Source: Myxococcales bacterium (GTDB lineage: Bacteria; Myxococcota_A; Polyangia; Nannocystales; Nannocystaceae). Taken from it: a stretch of 64,000 nucleotides of DNA. Both the position numbers and the translations under genes were made by a program. Below the pieces are notes generated by a model. It searched no databases. It saw nothing but the letters and a program-made list of their open reading frames with translations, and had not been told where the DNA came from. The stretch spans positions 149,564-213,563 of the forward strand of contig JACKDW010000015.1 of assembly GCA_020633295.1 (NCBI GenBank), written 5' to 3'. Numbering within the stretch: position 1 is the first letter of the stretch; every line of letters starts with the position of its first letter. This document shows, in pieces, positions 51,264-58,737 of this stretch.

Positions 51264-52817
51264 GTGGGTTCGGTTTCGCCCAGGCGCCCGCGCGCTCCCG
51301 CGTACCTCTGCGCTCTCGCGCTCACGCCCGCGCTCGGCTGCTTCGTCGGGACCTTCGCCGCCGGGCGCCCGTGTCTCGACGACGCCGACTGCGGTCCGCA
51401 GCTGTCCTGTCAGTCCGGTTACTGCGACGGCCGCGTCCCCGCGGGCAGCACCGGCGAGACCGAGACCAGCACCGGCGGCGAGACGAGCGCGGACGCGACG
51501 ACGACGACCGGCGCGCCCGCGACGACGACCGGCACCACGGGCGACGGCCTGCTGTGCGAGAAGATGGACGTCGTGCTCGTGCTCGACAACTCGGACAGCA
51601 TGAACCAGTGGGACGGTCGGCTGTTCGCGCTCGCCAGCCAGTTCGAAACCTACGTCGGCGCGCTGACCGACGACGTCGGCAGCGTGCACTTCGGCGTGCT
51701 CGGCATCGACCCCGCCAGCGAGCGCGAGGAGAGCTGCCAGGTGCACGGGGCGCTGCGCGTCGACGTAAGCCAGGGGCCGCTCTGCGCCGCGCACGCGCAG
51801 CGCCCCTACCTCACCGATCAAGACACCTTCGACGTGCTCAACCTCGGCTGCTTCATCCGCCCGCCGAGCGGCTCGCCCGACGAGCAGCCCATGCGCTCCC
51901 TGCTCGCCGCGACCGACTGGGCCATGAACGCCGAGGGCGGCTGCAACGAGGGCTTCATCCGCGACGACGCGCTGCTCGTCGTGCTGCTGTTCACGGACGA
52001 GGACGACGACCACGGCGACCTGCAGGGCCACGACGGCTCCCCGGGCGATCCGCAGTTCTGGTACGAGAAGCTGCTGTACTACAAGCGCGGCAACGCGGAC
52101 GCGATCGTCGTCGGCGCGCTGCTCGGCGAGGACCCGCTCGACTCGGGCTGCCCCTGGGTCCTGCCCGAGGACAAGAGCGAGGTCACGCAGTCCACGGTCC
52201 AGTCGATCGGCGCCGAGGAGGGCGTGCGCATCCGGAAGTTCCTCGATCAGCTGCCCGTCGGGCACGCCTACGTCAGCAGCGTGTGCGAGGACAGCTACGT
52301 CGACTTCTTCGTCCAGTTCTTCGAGGAGATCGTCCGCGACGCGTGCGAGGACCACGACCCCCTGGCGACCGACCCCTTCGTCATGGACCCGACCGACGGC
52401 GACGACACGGGCGCGCCCGAGCCCGACGCGCCACAGCCCGGGGCCGCCTGCGATCCCGACGGTCCCTTGGGACAGGATCTGTACTGCCGGACCGACGGCT
52501 ACGGCGCGCTCGGCGAGCTGCTCGAGTGCGTCGAGAGCGAGCCCGACGAGTGGACCTGGGAAGCGGCGCTGAGCAGCTGCGAGGAGCCCTGCGCCAAGCT
52601 CGGCGGGATCGCGAGCGGCTGCAGCGGCAACGGCGTCGCGCCGGCGTGGGGCTGCGTGTGCGCGCTCGAGCTCCCCTGCGACCCGCCGAGCGGGTGCATG
52701 GGCGATTTCGCGATGCTGTGCCTCGACGACGCGCTGAGCGTGGCGGAGTGCGCGGATTCGTGCCTCGACGATCCGCGCGGACAGCTCGGCCCGGTCTGCG
52801 GCCCGACGCCGCCCTAG
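51264..52817 (+). CDS. vWA lipoprotein, paralogue 1 of 3
   Basis: A 517 aa protein. Signal peptide with lipidation Cys26 (ALGC), then GTFAAGRPCLDDADCGPQLSCQSGYCDG, a Cys motif shared by all three paralogues. A Thr/Gly/Ala linker precedes a vWA domain at about 92-375 with MIDAS DNSDSMNQWD and LLFTDEDDDHGD. Within it GSPGDPQFWYEKLLYYKRGN and GVRIRKFLDQLPVGHAYVSSVCEDSYVDFF are highly conserved among the paralogues. A Cys-rich C-terminal domain (about 390-517) follows. Surface-anchored metal-dependent binding is likely. GTG 51264 is supported by TAGTGT 6 nt upstream. Confidence 0.85.
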   Translation: MGSVSPRRPRAPAYLCALALTPALGCFVGTFAAGRPCLDDADCGPQLSCQSGYCDGRVPAGSTGETETSTGGETSADATTTTGAPATTTGTTGDGLLCEKMDVVLVLDNSDSMNQWDGRLFALASQFETYVGALTDDVGSVHFGVLGIDPASEREESCQVHGALRVDVSQGPLCAAHAQRPYLTDQDTFDVLNLGCFIRPPSGSPDEQPMRSLLAATDWAMNAEGGCNEGFIRDDALLVVLLFTDEDDDHGDLQGHDGSPGDPQFWYEKLLYYKRGNADAIVVGALLGEDPLDSGCPWVLPEDKSEVTQSTVQSIGAEEGVRIRKFLDQLPVGHAYVSSVCEDSYVDFFVQFFEEIVRDACEDHDPLATDPFVMDPTDGDDTGAPEPDAPQPGAACDPDGPLGQDLYCRTDGYGALGELLECVESEPDEWTWEAALSSCEEPCAKLGGIASGCSGNGVAPAWGCVCALELPCDPPSGCMGDFAMLCLDDALSVAECADSCLDDPRGQLGPVCGPTPP

Positions 52818-52971
52818 CACCCGCCGCGCGCCGTGCTGGCGCCGCGGCAGCGCGAGGCCGACGCGTGCAGCAGCAAGCACCGGCGCGCTCGCGTACCTGT
52901 CCCCAGGACCCTGCTCTTGAGCCCAGGACGGCCGCGGCGCCGGCGTAATTTCGCCGCGGCCGCGCGCGCGC

Positions 52972-52985
52972 CTGCGGTACCGTGA
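52972..52985 (+). promoter_or_regulatory. Shared promoter block CTGCGGTACCGTGA (paralogue 2)
   Basis: Identical 14 bp occur before paralogue 3 at 54264-54277. The TACCGT inside ends 7 nt before the ATG at 52991, so a leaderless start is expected. Confidence 0.5.
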
Positions 52986-52990
52986 GCGCG

Positions 52991-54136
52991 ATGCGCTCGC
53001 GCCTCGCACTCGCCGGCGTCGCCCCGCTCGCGCTCGCCGCCGCCGGCTGCTTCACCGGGACCTTCGCCGCCGGCCACCCCTGCCAGGAGGACGCCGACTG
53101 CGGGCCGCAGCTCGCCTGCCAAGGGGGCTACTGCGACGGGCGGCGCCCGAGCGACGACACCACCGCGAGCGCCAGCGACGGCGCCTCGAGCACGACCGAC
53201 GCGACGACGAGCGCGACGACCGAGGTCGACCCCTCGACCAGCTCCACCGGCGCGGAGACGACGGGCTCCCCCTACCTCTGCGACAAGATCGACGTGCTGG
53301 TGGTGCTCGACAGCTCCAACAGCATGAACCAGTGGGACAACCAGCTGTTCGCGCTCGCGAGCCAGTTCATCAGCTTCGCGTCCACCGTGCTCGATCAGGT
53401 GGGCAGCTATCACATCGGCGTCATCAGCACGTCCGCGCTCCCCGAGCTCCCCGACGACTGCGAGGTCCCGGGCACGCTGTGGGTCGACGAGCTCCAGGGA
53501 CAGCTGTGCGCGAGCTACGGCGAGAAGCGCTACATCGACGAGCACGACACGCTCGACGTGCTCAACCTCGGCTGCCTGACGCGCGTCGAGGCCGACCTCG
53601 ACGACGAGCTGCCGATGCACGCGATGCTGCAGGCGGTCTCGAGCGAGTTCAACGACCCCGGCGGCTGCAACGAGGGCTTCATCCGCCCCGACGCGCTGCT
53701 CGTGGTCATGCTGCTGACCGACGAGGACGACGACCACGCCGACGAGCAGGGCAACAACGGCTCGCCCGGCGATCCGCAGTTCTGGTACGACAAGCTGCTG
53801 TACCACAAGCGCGGCAACGAGGAGGGGATCGTCGTCGGCGCGCTGCTCGGCGAGGACCCGCTCGACTCGAGCTGCCCGTGGATGCTGCCCGACGACAAGA
53901 GCGAGAAGACCGTGTCGACGATGCTCTCGATCGGCGCCGAGGAGGGCGTGCGCGTCCGCCAGTTCCTCGACCGCCTCCCGGTCGGGCACGCCTACGTCAG
54001 CAGCATCTGCGACGACAGCTACGTCAACTTCTTCCAGCAGTTCTACGAGAACATCGTGTTCGACGCGTGCGAGGACTTCGACCCGCTGGCGACCGACCCG
54101 ATGGTCCCCGACCCCACCGCCGGCGACACGGGCTAG
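52991..54136 (+). CDS. vWA lipoprotein, paralogue 2 of 3 (short)
   Basis: A 381 aa protein. Lipidation Cys20 (AAGC), the shared Cys motif (CQEDADCGPQLACQGGYCDG), a Ser/Thr linker, and a vWA domain with MIDAS DSSNSMNQWD and LLTDEDDDHADEQ. It ends right after DPTAGDTG, where paralogues 1 and 3 continue into a Cys-rich C-terminal domain, so that domain is missing. ATG 52991 is preferred over GTG 52982, which overlaps the putative -10. Confidence 0.85.
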   Translation: MRSRLALAGVAPLALAAAGCFTGTFAAGHPCQEDADCGPQLACQGGYCDGRRPSDDTTASASDGASSTTDATTSATTEVDPSTSSTGAETTGSPYLCDKIDVLVVLDSSNSMNQWDNQLFALASQFISFASTVLDQVGSYHIGVISTSALPELPDDCEVPGTLWVDELQGQLCASYGEKRYIDEHDTLDVLNLGCLTRVEADLDDELPMHAMLQAVSSEFNDPGGCNEGFIRPDALLVVMLLTDEDDDHADEQGNNGSPGDPQFWYDKLLYHKRGNEEGIVVGALLGEDPLDSSCPWMLPDDKSEKTVSTMLSIGAEEGVRVRQFLDRLPVGHAYVSSICDDSYVNFFQQFYENIVFDACEDFDPLATDPMVPDPTAGDTG

Positions 54137-54191
54137 CGCGAGCGCGGCCGCGCCGGCCGCGGGCGCTCGCCGCTGCGCGTGATAGCCCTAA

Positions 54192-54199
54192 AGACATGT
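54192..54199. promoter_or_regulatory. GACATGTC palindrome between vWA paralogues 2 and 3
   Basis: An 8-bp palindrome within AAGACATGTC in a less GC-rich patch of the 145 bp gap. AGACATGT is the reverse complement of the ACATGTCT repeats in the 38.8 kb gap. Weak evidence for a common binding site. Confidence 0.2.
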
Positions 54200-54263
54200 C
54201 GAAATAGTCACAACGAAGCTCGGGGCGCGCGAGCGCGCCTCCTCGCTACTCAGGCGCGCCGGG

Positions 54264-54277
54264 CTGCGGTACCGTGA
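54264..54277 (+). promoter_or_regulatory. Shared promoter block CTGCGGTACCGTGA (paralogue 3)
   Basis: The same 14 bp as at 52972-52985. TACCGT ends 6 nt before the ATG at 54282. Confidence 0.5.
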
Positions 54278-54281
54278 CGGC

Positions 54282-55904
54282 ATGGTGAACCGCCTCGCGC
54301 GCGGCGGCGCCGCTGCGGCCCTCGGCGCGCTCAGCCTCGCCGCGACGAGCTGCTTCACGGGCAGCTTCGCGTCGGGGCGCCCGTGCGAGCGCGACGCCGA
54401 CTGCGGCCCCGCGCTCGCCTGCGACAACGGCTACTGCGGCGGCGTCGCGCCCGACGGCTCGAGCTCGAGCGCCGACGCGAGCGCGACGACGGCGGGGACG
54501 AGCGGCAGCTCCGGCTCCGGCTCCGAGGGCGAGACGACCGCCGGGGTCGAGACCACCGGCTCGCCGTACCTGTGCGAGGAGATGGACATCCTGCTCGTGC
54601 TCGACAACTCCGACAGCATGAACGAGTGGGAGGGCGGCCTGTTCCAGCTCGCGCTCTACCTCCAGAACATCGTCGGCGACGAGCTCGACAAGGTCGGCAG
54701 CTATCACTTCGGCGTCGTCAGCACCGACGCGTACGCGGACAACCCCGACGGCTGCCAGGAGTACGGCGCGCTCGCGGTCGACACCCAGAAGATCCTGTGC
54801 AACCCGTACCAGGGGCGGCCCTACCTGACCGAGCAGGACCCCTTCGACCTCGACACGCTGGGCTGCCTGCTGCTGATCGCGGGCGGCTCCAGCGACGAGC
54901 GGCCGATGCAGTCGCTGCTGAGCGCGGTGTCGCCCGAGCTGAACGCCCCGGGCGCGTGCAACAACGAGTTCTTCCGCGAGGACGCGCTGCTCGTCGTCCT
55001 GCTGCTCACGGACGAGGACGACGATCACGTCGCCAGCGATCCCCAGGGCAACCCGGGCTCCCCGGGTGACCCGCAGTTCTGGTACGAGAAGCTGCTGTAC
55101 TACAAGGGCGGCAACGCCGACGCGATCGTCATCGGCGCGCTGCTCGGCGACGACCCCGGCGCGACCGAGTGCCCGTGGTCCCTGCCCGACGACCTCGACG
55201 AGGACCCGGACAAGGGCAAGGAGGGCGCCGAGGAGGGCGTGCGCATCCGGCAGTTCCTCGACCGGGTCCCCGTCGGCCACGCGTTCACGAGCAGCATCTG
55301 CGCCGACACGTACAACACCTTCTTCGAGCAGTTCTTCGCCGAGATCGTCGCGGACGCGTGCGAGGACCACGACCCGCTGGCGACGACCCCCGACCTCGAG
55401 GACCCGACCGAGGGCGACCCGACCGACACCGGCGGCACGGACACCGACACCGGCACGGACACCGACACCGACACCGACACGGGCGCGACGACGGGCGGCG
55501 ACGTGCCGTTCCCGCAGCCGGTCCCCGGGGACAGCTGCGATCCGGGCTGGGCCTACGGCGATCTCCCGTTCTGCTGGACCGGCGGCTACGGCGACATCGG
55601 CGAGGTGTATCGCTGCGACCCCGGGGGCACGTGGCAGCTGGTCACGATCGAGACGTGCGCGAGCGAGTGCGGCAACCCAGCGGACGTCGAGGGCTGCAGC
55701 GGCAACGGCGTGGCGCTCAACGACTGGGCGTGCTTCTGCGATCAGCCCGCGTGCGCCGACAACGGCAGCGGCTGCACGGGCGACGCGGCGTGGATCTGCA
55801 AGGACACCCTCGCGATCAGCGCGAGCTGCACGACCTGTCTCTCGGACCCGGACGACCCCTCGCAGGCGATCTGCGGCGACAACCCCGAGCCGTTCTGGCC
55901 GTGA
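54282..55904 (+). CDS. vWA lipoprotein, paralogue 3 of 3
   Basis: A 540 aa protein. Lipidation Cys24 (ATSC), shared Cys motif (CERDADCGPALACDNGYCGG), Ser/Gly linker, and vWA domain with MIDAS DNSDSMNEWE and LLTDEDDDHVASD. A (TD)n linker encoded by GACACC-like hexamers (about 383-404) leads to a Cys-rich C-terminal domain (about 410-540: SCDPGWAYGD, GCSGNGVALNDWACFCDQPAC, GCTGDAAWIC) homologous to that of paralogue 1. No enzyme domain is visible. The three genes form a tandem duplication. Confidence 0.87.
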   Translation: MVNRLARGGAAAALGALSLAATSCFTGSFASGRPCERDADCGPALACDNGYCGGVAPDGSSSSADASATTAGTSGSSGSGSEGETTAGVETTGSPYLCEEMDILLVLDNSDSMNEWEGGLFQLALYLQNIVGDELDKVGSYHFGVVSTDAYADNPDGCQEYGALAVDTQKILCNPYQGRPYLTEQDPFDLDTLGCLLLIAGGSSDERPMQSLLSAVSPELNAPGACNNEFFREDALLVVLLLTDEDDDHVASDPQGNPGSPGDPQFWYEKLLYYKGGNADAIVIGALLGDDPGATECPWSLPDDLDEDPDKGKEGAEEGVRIRQFLDRVPVGHAFTSSICADTYNTFFEQFFAEIVADACEDHDPLATTPDLEDPTEGDPTDTGGTDTDTGTDTDTDTDTGATTGGDVPFPQPVPGDSCDPGWAYGDLPFCWTGGYGDIGEVYRCDPGGTWQLVTIETCASECGNPADVEGCSGNGVALNDWACFCDQPACADNGSGCTGDAAWICKDTLAISASCTTCLSDPDDPSQAICGDNPEPFWP

Positions 55905-55916
55905 GCGTCCGCGCGA

Positions 55917-56828
55917 TCAGAACCGCCCGGAGATCGCCACGCCCGCGAAGCCCGGCCCCACGGCCGGGAGCGCCCGCGCCGTCCGCTTGCGCCGGGCGCG
56001 GATCACGGAGTCCGCGACGATCAGGCCCACGCCGGTCGCCGCGAGCGCGCCGCCCGTGATCCCCGTGGCCAGCGCCAGCGTGTTCGCGCGCGTGCCCTTG
56101 TCGATCCACTCGCCGATCATCGGATCCGCCGGGTCGCCGCCCATGTCGATGAACTCGGTGCCGTCGCGGTCATACCGCCCGCCCAGCGCGAGCCCGCCGC
56201 CCATGACGCCCAGCAGCACCGCGCCGACGCCGAGGCTGACGCCACCGGCGATCAGGAGCTGCTTGCCGGGCTCGTCGTCCACGCGCTCCGGCTTCTTGCT
56301 CGCGCGGGCGTCCTCCGCGTCCGCGGCGATCAGGGAGCGTCGCGCCGCGGCCTCGGCCTCCTCCTCCTTGATCTTGACGCGCACCTCGTCCAGCGCCTCC
56401 TGGGCGGTCGTGCGCGACTCCTCCTCATCCGGCCCGAGCGACTCGATGTACTGCTCGAGCAGCCGCTCCGCCTTGCGCAGGTACTTCTGCTCGCCCCCGA
56501 GCTCGTAGGCCTCGCGGCACGCGCTGGCCAGCTGGTACACCAGGATGCTGCGGTACTGCGCCGCCTCCGGCGAGTCGGGCAGCGCCTCGTAGGCCTGGGA
56601 CCAGAGCTCGACGGCGCCGACGTAATCGGCGGTGTCGTACTTCTCCTGGCCCTTCCCGAGCAGCTCCCCCGCGCGCGCGAAGGCCTCCTCGGGCGACTCC
56701 GCGGCGGCGGACACGACGGCGGCGCGCGCGGACGCGGGCGGCGTCGTCAACCCGATCGTCAACGCGACCGCGAGGAGGACGCGGGGCCGGCGTCGCGCGC
56801 GGCCGTGGTGGTCGCTGTGTGCGCCCAA
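55917..56828 (-). CDS. Exported TPR-like protein with C-terminal membrane helices
   Basis: About 303 aa. An N-terminal hydrophobic signal (LLAVALTIGLTTPPASARA), then a helical TPR-like region (about 50-150: AFARAGELLGKGQEKYDTADYVGAVELWSQAYEALPDSPEA). A charged coiled coil with KIKEEEAEAAARRSL follows, then two Gly/Ala-rich transmembrane helices (about 195-215 and 255-275). Arg-rich residues separate the last helix from the C-terminus. Myxobacterial proteins of this layout often occur next to Ser/Thr kinase genes, and here it is divergent from one. The start TTG 56828 is inferred from TACCCT upstream; the longer ORF (ATG 56966) reaches the kinase promoter. Confidence 0.7.
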   Translation of the reverse strand: MGAHSDHHGRARRRPRVLLAVALTIGLTTPPASARAAVVSAAAESPEEAFARAGELLGKGQEKYDTADYVGAVELWSQAYEALPDSPEAAQYRSILVYQLASACREAYELGGEQKYLRKAERLLEQYIESLGPDEEESRTTAQEALDEVRVKIKEEEAEAAARRSLIAADAEDARASKKPERVDDEPGKQLLIAGGVSLGVGAVLLGVMGGGLALGGRYDRDGTEFIDMGGDPADPMIGEWIDKGTRANTLALATGITGGALAATGVGLIVADSVIRARRKRTARALPAVGPGFAGVAISGRF

Positions 56829-56974
56829 AACCCGATCAGGGTACGAACGCGGGCCAGACAGTTCAAGGAGCAATATCGACCCGATGGGGCCAAAGACGCG
56901 GTCCGGCCTCGAGTCCGCACTGGTCGCCTGTAACAGAGATTCGCTATTGTCTCGAGGGCACCGCACGAGCGCCG

Positions 56975-58726
56975 ATGAGCGACCTGACCAGCACTCCCGA
57001 GGCCGAGGCGCCCGGGACTAATTCTTCGCGCGCGACCGGCGAGGCCGACTCGACGCAGGCGGAGCGCGTCTCGTTGCCCGGCCTTCAGGGCGCGGAGCTC
57101 AACCCGACACGCGCCGACACGGGGCCGACGATCGACGTTCCGGACGAGCCCGACTACGTGACCTTCGTCGGCGTCGACCTCAACGAGAAGTACCGAATCA
57201 TCCGCCCGATCGGGAAGGGCGGCATGGGCACGATCTTCCTCGCGGAGCACATCGGCATCGGCAAGCGCGTCGCCATCAAGCTGCTCGGCAGCAAGTTCTC
57301 GGGCAACGACGCGATCATCCGCCGGTTCGAGAAAGAGGCCCGCGCCGCCGCGCGCGTGCGCCACAAGAACATCGTCGAGATCTACGACTGCGACCGCACG
57401 CCCGAGGGCCTGCCGTTCTTCGCGATGGAGCTGCTCAACGGCATCGACATCCGCCGCATGCTCAAGAAGGACGGCCCGATCGCGTGGCCGCGCGCGCTGC
57501 ACCTGATGAAGCAGATCTGCGCGGCGCTGGAGGCCGCGCACAAGTCCGGCATCGTCCACCGCGACATGAAGCCGGGCAACGTGTTCGTGGTCGAGGACGC
57601 CGAGGAGCCCGACTTCGTCAAGGTCGTCGACTTCGGCATCGCCAAGGTGCTCGACAACGACGAGGATCAGGAGCTGACGCACACGGGCATGGTGATGGGC
57701 ACCGCCCACTACATGTCCCCTGAGCAAGCTCGCAGCGAGCCGCTCGACCACCGCGCCGACGTGTACTCGGCCGGCGTCATCCTGTTCCAGATGCTCACCG
57801 GCAAGCTCCCCTACGAGGGCAAGGGCTTCATGGGCACGCTGAGCCTGCACCTCACCGAGTCGATCCCCTCGATCCGCTCGGTCGCCGTGAGCGAGGGCAT
57901 CGACCTCCCGCTCGTGCTCGAGCCGGTGATCCAGAAGGTGCTCGCCAAGGACCCCGACGCGCGCTACCAGAGCGCCGCGGAGTTCGCGGAGGCGCTCGAC
58001 GAGCTCGGCGTCAACCCGAAGGTCTCGCTGACGCAGACGATGACGCTGCACGCGGCGGAGATCCGCAAGAACATCCGCCCGACGTGGATCGCGGCGGCGG
58101 TCGCCGGCATCGCGGTGCTGCTGACCGTCGGCCTGTACATGGCGCTGACCCGCGACGACAAGCCCCAGCCGGCGCCGCCGGTCGTCGTCGCGGCGCCGCA
58201 GCCCGAGCCGCAGCCCGAGCCCGAACCGCAACCCGAGCCGCAGCCGGTCGCCGCCGTCGACGCGGGCGCGGCCGACGACACCGACACCGACACCGACGCC
58301 GACACCGACGCCGACACCGATGACGAGTCGGCGGGCGAGTCGGCGGGCGACGAGGAGCCCACGCCGGACGTCGAGCCGAGCAAGAAGAAGCGCGTCACCC
58401 AGAGCAAGAAGAAGACCAAGAAGAAGCCCGACGACGAGGACGCCGAGCCGACGAGCCTGCCGGCGCGCCCGAGCAAGGCGGCGATCAACAAGGGCATCTC
58501 CGGGGTCTCGGGCGCGGTCTCCAGCTGCAAGACCAAGGGCTGGTTCCCGGGCCAGACGATCAAGGTGAAGATCGTCGTCGCGCCCTCGGGCAAGGTCACC
58601 AGCGCGAGCGCCCGCGGGCCGATCGCCGGCACGCCGCTCGCCCGCTGCATCGAGAAGGCCGTGCGCGGCGCGAACTTCGGCAAGAGCGAGAAAGGCACCG
58701 ACTTCCTGCACGAGTTCCGCGGCTGA
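56975..58726 (+). CDS. Ser/Thr protein kinase with periplasmic AgmX/PglI-like C-terminal domain
   Basis: A 583 aa transmembrane kinase. The catalytic domain (about 73-335) is complete: GKGGMG (81-86), Lys102 (VAIKLL), HRDMKPGN with Asp197, DFG (219-221), and MSPEQAR. A single transmembrane helix (WIAAAVAGIAVLLTVGLYMAL, about 370-390) is followed by Pro/Glu repeats, a (TD/AD)n stretch, a Lys-rich segment, and a C-terminal domain of about 80 aa (KAAINKGISGVSGAVSSC, IKVKIVVAPSGKVTSASARG) like the AgmX/PglI C-terminal domain of myxobacteria. It should phosphorylate cytoplasmic targets in response to an envelope signal. ATG 56975 has TATTGT and CGAGGG upstream. Confidence 0.93.
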   Translation: MSDLTSTPEAEAPGTNSSRATGEADSTQAERVSLPGLQGAELNPTRADTGPTIDVPDEPDYVTFVGVDLNEKYRIIRPIGKGGMGTIFLAEHIGIGKRVAIKLLGSKFSGNDAIIRRFEKEARAAARVRHKNIVEIYDCDRTPEGLPFFAMELLNGIDIRRMLKKDGPIAWPRALHLMKQICAALEAAHKSGIVHRDMKPGNVFVVEDAEEPDFVKVVDFGIAKVLDNDEDQELTHTGMVMGTAHYMSPEQARSEPLDHRADVYSAGVILFQMLTGKLPYEGKGFMGTLSLHLTESIPSIRSVAVSEGIDLPLVLEPVIQKVLAKDPDARYQSAAEFAEALDELGVNPKVSLTQTMTLHAAEIRKNIRPTWIAAAVAGIAVLLTVGLYMALTRDDKPQPAPPVVVAAPQPEPQPEPEPQPEPQPVAAVDAGAADDTDTDTDADTDADTDDESAGESAGDEEPTPDVEPSKKKRVTQSKKKTKKKPDDEDAEPTSLPARPSKAAINKGISGVSGAVSSCKTKGWFPGQTIKVKIVVAPSGKVTSASARGPIAGTPLARCIEKAVRGANFGKSEKGTDFLHEFRG

Positions 58727-58737
58727 GCCGCGGCGGC

